Assembly: GCF_022788715.1 (NCBI RefSeq)
Contig: NZ_CP085167.1
Span: 1,051,001-1,115,000, forward strand
Direction of reading: 5' to 3'
Source of the DNA: Sulfitobacter sp. DSM 110093
Lineage (GTDB): Bacteria > Pseudomonadota > Alphaproteobacteria > Rhodobacterales > Rhodobacteraceae
Length of the DNA stretch: 64,000 nucleotides
Part shown: positions 27,369 to 34,592 of the stretch, one piece after another
How the letters are laid out: every line of letters starts with the position of its first letter
How positions within the stretch are numbered: the first letter of the stretch is position 1
The notes under the pieces: generated by a model
Databases searched by the model: none
Told to the model about the DNA's origin: nothing
What the model saw: the letters and a program-made list of their open reading frames with translations, nothing else
Made by a program: the position numbers and the translations under genes

Positions 27369-28378
27369 TGCAGCAAATGCCGCGCCTCTTGGTGGTTATC
27401 CTCAACTATCGCACCGCAGAGATGACCCTGCGCGCGGCAGAGGCTGCTCTGGCCGATATGCCCACCACAAACGCCGAATTGGTGATCGTCGACAATGACA
27501 GCGGTGACGGTTCTGCCGCGCTTTTGGCACAGGCGATCACGGCACGGGGCTGGGGGGAGGGTGATCGGGTGCGCCTTATCTCGGCCCCCCACAATGGCGG
27601 TTTTGGCGCGGGCAACAATGTCGCTATCCGGGCTGGCATTTCTGATGGGGCACCGCCCGATTTCGTGCATGTGTTGAACTCTGATGCCTTTCTGGACCCG
27701 GGCTGCATTGCAGGGCTATTGGCTCATCTGCAAGAACACCCCCGCGCGGGATTGGCCGGAAGCCATGTGCGCGGCGAAGATGATCTGCCCCATACCACGG
27801 CCTTTCGATTTCCGACTGCCGCCGGAGAGTTGGAGGGCGCTGCGCGGTTCGGCCCACTAACGCGGTTGCTGTCGTCGTCAGTGGTTGCGCCGCCTTTGCC
27901 GGAAAGACCTGCACAGGTGGATTGGGTGGCCGGGGCCAGCGTCATGATGCGGTGGGACATGCTGGCCGAGATTGGCGTCTTTGATGAAGAGTATTTCTTG
28001 TATTACGAGGAAACCGACCTTTGCCTGCGTGCCGCGCGGGCGGGTTGGGATTGTTGGTACGTGCCGCAGGCGCGATGCGTGCATGTGGGGTCCGTCTCCA
28101 CAGGGATGAAGGAATGGCGTCGCATGCCGCGATATTGGTTCGACAGCCGCCGCCGTTATTTCACAAAAAATCACGGGCGTGCCTATGCCGCGCTGGCCGT
28201 TTTGGCGCGGCTTCTCGGCGGCGGTCTGCACCATTTGCGTTGCCTTTTAACAGGGCGCAGACCCGAAGATGCGCCGGGCTTTTACCGTGACCTTGCGGCC
28301 CATGCGCTTACCGCCAGACGCTCTGCCGCCACGTCCAATAACCCGTCCCGCTGCCCCGCCACGGAGGATCGTTCATGA
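27365..28378 (+). CDS. Glycosyltransferase family 2, rhamnosyltransferase-like
   Basis: The 337-residue protein has the GT2 core LLVVILNYRTAEMTLRAAEA, VIVDNDSGDGS, NGGFGAGNN, VLNSDAFLDPG (the DxD region) and the acceptor-side motif YEETDLCLRA, as in WbbL-like rhamnosyltransferases. It lies between the PKS and the NRPS and overlaps both by four bases (27365-27368 and 28375-28378), so it is certainly part of the same operon. That placement suggests it glycosylates the PKS/NRPS product, or the sugar that receives it (inference). Substrates cannot be read from sequence. Confidence 0.9.
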   Translation: MMQQMPRLLVVILNYRTAEMTLRAAEAALADMPTTNAELVIVDNDSGDGSAALLAQAITARGWGEGDRVRLISAPHNGGFGAGNNVAIRAGISDGAPPDFVHVLNSDAFLDPGCIAGLLAHLQEHPRAGLAGSHVRGEDDLPHTTAFRFPTAAGELEGAARFGPLTRLLSSSVVAPPLPERPAQVDWVAGASVMMRWDMLAEIGVFDEEYFLYYEETDLCLRAARAGWDCWYVPQARCVHVGSVSTGMKEWRRMPRYWFDSRRRYFTKNHGRAYAALAVLARLLGGGLHHLRCLLTGRRPEDAPGFYRDLAAHALTARRSAATSNNPSRCPATEDRS

Positions 28379-31300
28379 CCGCCAGTTTCAAGACTAATCC
28401 GTTCTCTGCCCTGCTCATGGGGGACGAATCCCTGACCATCGCTTGCGGTGACATGATTTTGGCGGGAGGGCACCAGATCGCCGCCGTGATCAGCCGCGAT
28501 GATACGGTGCGTGATTGGGCCGAACGGCAGGGGCTGACGATTTACCGCGCTGCCGATGATCTGTTGCAGGCAGGGGTCACGGCCGATTGGTTGTTGAGCA
28601 TCGCCAACCTGCGCCTGATCTCTGACGCAGTTTTGGCGCTGCCGACCCGTGGCTCGATCAACTTTCACGATGGGCCGCTGCCGCGCTATGCTGGGCTGAA
28701 CACCCCCGCTTGGGCGATCATGAACGGCGAAGCGCAGCATGGCGTCAGTTGGCACCTGATCGAAGCGGGCGTGGACAAAGGCGATCTGCTGGCGCAGCGC
28801 ATGGTGGATATCGCCGCAGATGAGACGGCCTTTAGCCTGAATTCCAAATGCTATGCCGCCGGAATGGAAAGCTTTGGCGAGGTCTTGGCACAGTTGGAAA
28901 GCGGCAGCTTGCAGACCACCCCGCAAGACCTGAGCCAGCGAAGCTATTTTGCCCGTGACAAGCGGCCCGCAGGCGGCGGCGTCATCGACTTTGCGAATGA
29001 CGCACAGACGATCTCTGCGCTGGTGCGTGGTTTGAACTTTGGCGAATATTGGAACCCGCTTACCACGGCCAAGGTCGTGGACGCCGCGGGGCATGTGCTG
29101 ACTGTATCAAACGTGGAGGTGCTAGAGACGACAGGCGGTACCCCCGGTGAGGTGATCTCGGTGAAGGGCGCGCGGCTGGTCGTGTCCGCAGCAGACGCAC
29201 AATTGGCCTTAGAGGTGCTGCGTGACATTTCCGGTGACCCCATTGTTTTATCAGATGTCTTCAAACCGGGTGAGCGGTTGCCAAGCAGCGCAGGAGCATC
29301 CCCCACGCCCGCTGAAGAACCGCAGTGGCGGCGTGCTTTGGCGGGCTTTGATCCGCTGCCAGTTCCGTTGGCCAATGCACCCGCCGGGGCCGCAAGGTTT
29401 ACTCAGCGAAACATCCCGTTGCCGCAAGACCTTGATCAATCGCTGCAAGTTACCGCCGCTGCGCTGGTGGCTTTGCGTAGCGCCGGGCGGGGCAATGGTG
29501 GCCTTGCACTGTGCCGCCAAGCAGAGCCCGCGCCGCTACTGGCCGATTGGTTGCCGGTAACCGTTACGGCAGAGGCGGGGACGACGATTGCCGATGTACT
29601 GGAGCTACTGACACCGCAACTCTCCCACGCCACCAATTCTGCGGGTTTTGCCCGAGACCTGCCGCTGCGTGATCCGGCGATTGGCCCGCTTGAGACACCG
29701 GATTTTGCGATTTCATTCGGAACTGTCCCCCTCATTGGCGCGGCGTTGACCCTTTGCCTGACGCCCGAGGGAGCCATGTTGCACGCCGATGGCACGCGGC
29801 TCTCCGAGGGTGCGATCAATCTGCTTGTCGCGCGTTTGGAGGCTGCCTTTGCCAAGGTCGCGGACGCGCTCGATTGTGGCACGGTCTGGGCGCTGTCCGG
29901 GGCCGAGGAGCAATTGCTAAACCGCGTGAACGCGACCGAACGCAGCTATGATTCCCTTATTCTTCACGCGGCATTTGAGGCACAAGTGGCTCGGGCGCCA
30001 GATGCACCAGCGCTGGTGTTCGAAGGCGAAACGCTAAGCTATGCCGCACTTAACGCGCGCGCCAATCAACTGGCGCATGTGCTGCGCGATATGGGGGTGG
30101 GGCCGGGCATGCCTGTGGCGCTCTGCACCGCGCGGGGCGTAGACCTTTTGGTGGGTGCACTGGGGATTTTGAAAGCTGGGGCGGCCTATGTTCCGCTCGA
30201 CCCGGCTTATCCGGCTGACCGTCTGGCGCATTATCTTTCCGACAGTGGGGCGTCGGTGGTTGTGACGCAATCGACCCTGAGGGCAAGCCTGCCAACGCAT
30301 AGCGCGCAGGTACTAGAGATCGACCGCGACCCACGCCTTGCCAACGCATCCGACGAGAACCCGACCGCCGATGCCGGGCCTGATGACCTCGCCTATTTGA
30401 TCTACACATCCGGCTCTACCGGGACACCAAAGGGCGTGATGGTCAGCCACGGCAACGTGGCGAATTTCTTTGCAGGGATGGACGACCGCATCGACCACGA
30501 TGCTGGCGCGGTCTGGCTGGCGGTAACCAGCCTTAGCTTCGATATCTCGGTGCTAGAGCTGTTCTGGACCCTTGCACGCGGTTTTAAACTGGTGCTGGCG
30601 GGGGATGATAGCCGGGCATTGATGTCGAATGGGCCGATTGCGACCAGCGACCGCAAGATCGACTTTAACCTGTTTTACTGGGGCAACGACGATGGCGTTG
30701 GTCCCAAGAAATACGAACTGCTGCTCGAAGGTGCGAAATTCGCCGATGCCAACGGGTTTAATGCCGTCTGGACGCCAGAGCGCCATTTCCATGCCTTTGG
30801 CGGCCCTTACCCCAATCCATCCGTCACAGGCGCTGCCGTGGCTGCGGTAACGAGCAATCTTGACGTGCGTGCCGGGTCTTGCGTGGCCCCGCTCCATCAC
30901 CCCGCGCGGATTGCTGAGGAATGGGCGGTGATCGACAATCTGACCAATGGGCGTGTCGGCTTGGCCATCGCCAGTGGCTGGCAGCCTGACGATTTCGTAC
31001 TGCGTCCGGAAAACACACCGCCGCAGAACAAGCCTGCGATGTATGACGCCATCGACCAGCTGCGCAAACTCTGGGCCGGGGAGGCGGTGGAATTCCCCCG
31101 TGCCGATGGCACATCCCATGCAGTGGTGACGCAGCCGCGTCCCGTGTCGACAGTGCTGCCCATTTGGGTAACCACGGCAGGCAATCCGCAGACGTGGAAA
31201 GAGGCGGGGGAGATTGGCGCCAATGTGTTGACCCACCTGCTGGGCCAGTCCGTGGAAGAGGTGGCGGATAAGATCGAGATTTACCATGACGCCCTGCGCG

Positions 31301-32958
31301 ATGCTGGCCATGATCCGGCGGATCACAAGGTCACGGTGATGCTGCACAGCTATCTGGCGGATACGCGCGCCGAGGCCGAAGAGGTGGCGCGCGAACCTAT
31401 GAAAGACTACCTGCGCTCGGCGGCGGGGCTTATCAAACAATACGCTTGGGCCTTCCCGGCGTTCAAAAAACCTGCGGGCACGACCAACCCATTTGAGATT
31501 GATCTTGAAGGGCTCTCGCCCGAGGAAATGGACGCGATCCTTGAGTTCGCTTTCCAGCGTTATTTCAACGACAGCGGCATGTTCGGCACCGTGGCCGACG
31601 GTCTGGCGCGGGCCGAGCAACTCAAGCGGATCGGTGTGGATGAGATCGCCTGTCTGATCGACTACGGCATTCCGACGGACAAGGTAATGGCGGGGCTCAA
31701 GCCCTTGGCCGACGTGCTGCGCCGCGCCAATGCAAGTGGGCAACCGGCGGAGGATGACCACTCCATCGCCGCGCAGATCATCCGCCATGGCGTGTCCCAC
31801 CTGCAATGCACGCCATCAATGGCGCAGATGATGGTAACGAATGACGAAACACGCGGTGCGCTGGCGCGGGTGAAATCCCTGATGATCGGGGGGGAGGCGC
31901 TGCCCGGCACGCTGTCTCGCGCACTGCGTAAGGCGACGCAGGCACAGATCCAGAACATGTATGGGCCGACAGAGACGACGATCTGGTCAACGACCCATGT
32001 GATGCAAGACGCGCAAGCAACCACGGCGCCCATCGGCACGCCGATTGCAAATACACAGGTCCATGTACTGGATGATGCGCTACAACCGCTGCCTATTGGT
32101 GCTGCGGGCGCACTTTGGATTGGTGGTGATGGGGTGACGCAGGGCTACTGGCAGCGGGCCGAAATGACCGCTGAGAGATTCATCGCGGACCCTTTTGCCG
32201 TTTCGGGCCGGATCTATAATACGGGCGATCTGGTGCGGATGGACGCCGAGGGCGTGCTGCATTTCGAAGGCCGCGCCGATGCGCAGGTCAAAATACGCGG
32301 GCATCGGATTGAATTGGGAGAGATCGAGGCGCGGCTGGCGGAATTGCCCGGTGTACGCCAAGCCGTGGCCGTGCTGCGCGACGACACAGGGCAGGGCGGT
32401 GCGCAGCTTGTTGGCTATGTCGTCGCGGATGACACTGTTGAGAGTGACAGCGCGCGGCGTCAGCTTGCGGCGAACTTGCCAGATATCATGGTGCCGCAGG
32501 CCATTGTCACGCTGCCTGCCATGCCTCTGACACCCAACAAGAAAATCGACCGTAAGGCCTTGCCCGCGCCTGTGAAACGAACCACCCCGCCCGCGCGTGA
32601 GACGCCAGAAGCCAGCCCAGTCGAAGGCAGCCAAGCCGCCATCGCGCAGGTCTGGGGCGCGCTTTTGGGTGTCTCTGACATTCGCGGGGCCGATAATTTC
32701 TTTGCCTTGGGGGGGCATTCCCTCTTGGCGGTGCAGGCACATCGCGACATCAAAGCCGTCTTGAACACCAGCGCCTTGTCGATCACCGATATCTTCCGCT
32801 TTCCGACCCTTTCGGGGCTGGCCGCGCATATCGACGGGCTGAGCGGTAAGGTTACAGAACCTCCTGCCGCTTCCTCGGATGTCGATGCGCCTGCACGGTC
32901 TGAAACCATGTCCAAGCGCCGGATGATGCGCGCGGGGCGTGGGCGCGGGCAAGGCTAA
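28375..32958 (+). CDS. NRPS: formyltransferase, split adenylation domain with inserted monooxygenase, carrier
   Basis: The 1527-residue protein starts with a methionyl-tRNA-formyltransferase-like domain (about 1-300) with Asn96, His98 (NFHDGPLP) and Asp134. A stretch of about 200 residues then resembles only the C-terminal half of a condensation domain; no HHxxxDG motif is seen. The adenylation domain begins near 529, with YIYTSGSTGTPKG-like A3 (about 672-690) and A4 (FDIS) near 722. Residues about 761-1101 are an FMN-dependent luciferase-like monooxygenase (VWTPERHFHAFGG, THLLGQSVEE). The adenylation domain then resumes with A5 (YGPTE, about 1196), A7 (TGDL), A8 and A10 (PLTPNKKIDRKAL). The carrier has Ser1449 in LGGHSL. 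There is no TE, so it must hand its product on, presumably to the PKS encoded upstream. The first residues of the start codon overlap the glycosyltransferase stop. Confidence 0.95.
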   Translation: MTASFKTNPFSALLMGDESLTIACGDMILAGGHQIAAVISRDDTVRDWAERQGLTIYRAADDLLQAGVTADWLLSIANLRLISDAVLALPTRGSINFHDGPLPRYAGLNTPAWAIMNGEAQHGVSWHLIEAGVDKGDLLAQRMVDIAADETAFSLNSKCYAAGMESFGEVLAQLESGSLQTTPQDLSQRSYFARDKRPAGGGVIDFANDAQTISALVRGLNFGEYWNPLTTAKVVDAAGHVLTVSNVEVLETTGGTPGEVISVKGARLVVSAADAQLALEVLRDISGDPIVLSDVFKPGERLPSSAGASPTPAEEPQWRRALAGFDPLPVPLANAPAGAARFTQRNIPLPQDLDQSLQVTAAALVALRSAGRGNGGLALCRQAEPAPLLADWLPVTVTAEAGTTIADVLELLTPQLSHATNSAGFARDLPLRDPAIGPLETPDFAISFGTVPLIGAALTLCLTPEGAMLHADGTRLSEGAINLLVARLEAAFAKVADALDCGTVWALSGAEEQLLNRVNATERSYDSLILHAAFEAQVARAPDAPALVFEGETLSYAALNARANQLAHVLRDMGVGPGMPVALCTARGVDLLVGALGILKAGAAYVPLDPAYPADRLAHYLSDSGASVVVTQSTLRASLPTHSAQVLEIDRDPRLANASDENPTADAGPDDLAYLIYTSGSTGTPKGVMVSHGNVANFFAGMDDRIDHDAGAVWLAVTSLSFDISVLELFWTLARGFKLVLAGDDSRALMSNGPIATSDRKIDFNLFYWGNDDGVGPKKYELLLEGAKFADANGFNAVWTPERHFHAFGGPYPNPSVTGAAVAAVTSNLDVRAGSCVAPLHHPARIAEEWAVIDNLTNGRVGLAIASGWQPDDFVLRPENTPPQNKPAMYDAIDQLRKLWAGEAVEFPRADGTSHAVVTQPRPVSTVLPIWVTTAGNPQTWKEAGEIGANVLTHLLGQSVEEVADKIEIYHDALRDAGHDPADHKVTVMLHSYLADTRAEAEEVAREPMKDYLRSAAGLIKQYAWAFPAFKKPAGTTNPFEIDLEGLSPEEMDAILEFAFQRYFNDSGMFGTVADGLARAEQLKRIGVDEIACLIDYGIPTDKVMAGLKPLADVLRRANASGQPAEDDHSIAAQIIRHGVSHLQCTPSMAQMMVTNDETRGALARVKSLMIGGEALPGTLSRALRKATQAQIQNMYGPTETTIWSTTHVMQDAQATTAPIGTPIANTQVHVLDDALQPLPIGAAGALWIGGDGVTQGYWQRAEMTAERFIADPFAVSGRIYNTGDLVRMDAEGVLHFEGRADAQVKIRGHRIELGEIEARLAELPGVRQAVAVLRDDTGQGGAQLVGYVVADDTVESDSARRQLAANLPDIMVPQAIVTLPAMPLTPNKKIDRKALPAPVKRTTPPARETPEASPVEGSQAAIAQVWGALLGVSDIRGADNFFALGGHSLLAVQAHRDIKAVLNTSALSITDIFRFPTLSGLAAHIDGLSGKVTEPPAASSDVDAPARSETMSKRRMMRAGRGRGQG

Positions 32959-32959
32959 G

Positions 32960-33643
32960 ATGACACAAGAGGCCGAGATTGCGGCGGCGGTGCGCGGGTT
33001 GTTTGACCTGCCTGTCGCCGTGGCCGTAACGCGGCCTGACGTTGCCCATCCAGCTTTGCTGGAGGGCGAAGCCACCTTGATCGCCCGCGCACGACCTGCA
33101 CGGATTGCAGAGTTCACCGCCGGGCGCAGCGCGGCACGAGAAGCGATGCGTCAACTTGGATATGCGCCCGAACCCATTCTCGCCACCTCCGATCGCGCGC
33201 CGATCTGGCCACCGGGGCTTGTGGGGTCAATCAGCCATTGCGCGGATTGGTGTATCGCCGTGCTGGCACCCCAAAGCGACATGCACGCCCTTGGCGTGGA
33301 TATCGAAGACGACGGCCCGCTGCCCGCAGACCTGCTGCAAGAAGTCTGTAGCCCTATAGAGGTCGCCCGTCTGCAAGGGCAGGCGCCGTTGGGAGCTGCC
33401 AAACGCATCTTTTGTGCCAAGGAAGCGGCCTATAAAGCGCAGTATCCGCTGACGAAAACGCTGTTCGGCTTTGACCGGTTAGAGGTCACACTGGCCAAAG
33501 ACGCCACCGCATTTGACGCGGAATTTACCCAAGCCACTGAATGCTTTACCCGCGGCGAGAAGCTGCCGGGGCGGGTCGCCCTTGTGGCGGGCCACCTTGT
33601 CAGCGGGGTGGCGATTGGGCAGATTGATCGCAAAGGAGCTTGA
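32960..33643 (+). CDS. 4'-phosphopantetheinyl transferase, EntD/Sfp type
   Basis: The 227-residue protein would move phosphopantetheine from CoA to the carrier serines of the PKS (Ser1799) and NRPS (Ser1449). Family motifs are present: SISHCADWCIAV (P1/P2 region with the conserved His), LGVDIEDDG with the metal-binding Asp and neighbouring acidic residue, and the FCAKEAAYKAQYP block with the catalytic Glu and Lys. It starts one base after the NRPS stop and has AAGG just upstream. A GTG at 32939 would overlap the NRPS and is less likely. A dedicated activator inside the operon supports a working assembly line. Confidence 0.93.
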   Translation: MTQEAEIAAAVRGLFDLPVAVAVTRPDVAHPALLEGEATLIARARPARIAEFTAGRSAAREAMRQLGYAPEPILATSDRAPIWPPGLVGSISHCADWCIAVLAPQSDMHALGVDIEDDGPLPADLLQEVCSPIEVARLQGQAPLGAAKRIFCAKEAAYKAQYPLTKTLFGFDRLEVTLAKDATAFDAEFTQATECFTRGEKLPGRVALVAGHLVSGVAIGQIDRKGA

Positions 33644-33647
33644 TCCC

Positions 33648-34592
33648 ATGGTCGCACTGTCACGCCGCGTTTTTCTAGGCGGAGCCGCCCTTGCCAGCCT
33701 TGGCGGTGGAACGTGGATCTTTCGCCGGGCGCAGGTGCAAGACCGCGCAAAGGACCTCTATGCCATACCGTTGACCGCGCCGAATGGGCCTATGCAGGTT
33801 TACCATCTGGGGCATTCATTGGTGGGGCACGACATGCCCGCGATGCTGGCGCAGATGGTGGGGGCGGGTCACAGTTTTCACAGTCAGACCGGATGGGGCA
33901 CCTCCCTGCGCGAACATTGGGAGCCGGATGAGGCGATTAACGGATTTGAACGCTCCAACGATCACGCGCAGCACCGTCCGGCCCGCGCGGCCATAGGATC
34001 GGGCGATTATGACGCCGTGGTGTTGACCGAGATGGTCGAAATTGCCGATGCCATTCGTTATCACGACAGCCCTGACTACCTTGCCCGCTGGGCCAGCCTG
34101 GCACATGAGGCCCGGCCCGATACCCGCATTTACCTTTATGAAACATGGCACCACACCGATGATGGTAACGGCTGGCTAAACCGCATCGACCGTGACCTTG
34201 ATAAATACTGGCGCGATGAGGTGCTCTACCCTGCTTTGCATCACTCTGAGGTGCCTGTGCATCTGATCCCCGCCGGTCAGGCCATGGCGGCCTTTGTCCG
34301 TGCGGTTGAGCAGACTGGTGGGGTTGGCGGTATTGTCAGCCTACATGATTTATTCTCGCGCGACGATAATGGTCGCTCGGATACGATCCATTTTAACGAT
34401 CAGGGGGCCTATCTTGTGGCGCTGACCCATTACGCGACGCTTTATCACCGTGACCCGGCGGGCCTGCCGCATCAATTGAACCGCGCCGACGGCACCCCAG
34501 CAAATACGCCAAGTGCTGAGGCCGCCCAACTGATGCAACGCGTGGTCTGGGATGTCGTTCGCGCCCATCCCGACAGCGGGGTCGCAGCATGA
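33648..34592 (+). CDS. SGNH-hydrolase-like protein with twin-arginine signal
   Basis: The 314-residue protein begins with a twin-arginine signal-like segment (SRRVFLGGAALASLGGG), so it is probably exported folded or tethered to the inner membrane facing the periplasm. The core looks like an SGNH esterase: VYHLGHSLVGHDMPAML gives the block I Ser, YLYETWHH follows, and DTIHFNDQGAYLVAL gives the C-terminal Asp and His. It could remove or transfer acyl groups on a polysaccharide. It is clearly paralogous to the N-terminal third of the next protein, with which it overlaps by four bases. AAAGGAG lies nine bases before the ATG at 33648. The substrate is unknown. Confidence 0.8.
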   Translation: MVALSRRVFLGGAALASLGGGTWIFRRAQVQDRAKDLYAIPLTAPNGPMQVYHLGHSLVGHDMPAMLAQMVGAGHSFHSQTGWGTSLREHWEPDEAINGFERSNDHAQHRPARAAIGSGDYDAVVLTEMVEIADAIRYHDSPDYLARWASLAHEARPDTRIYLYETWHHTDDGNGWLNRIDRDLDKYWRDEVLYPALHHSEVPVHLIPAGQAMAAFVRAVEQTGGVGGIVSLHDLFSRDDNGRSDTIHFNDQGAYLVALTHYATLYHRDPAGLPHQLNRADGTPANTPSAEAAQLMQRVVWDVVRAHPDSGVAA

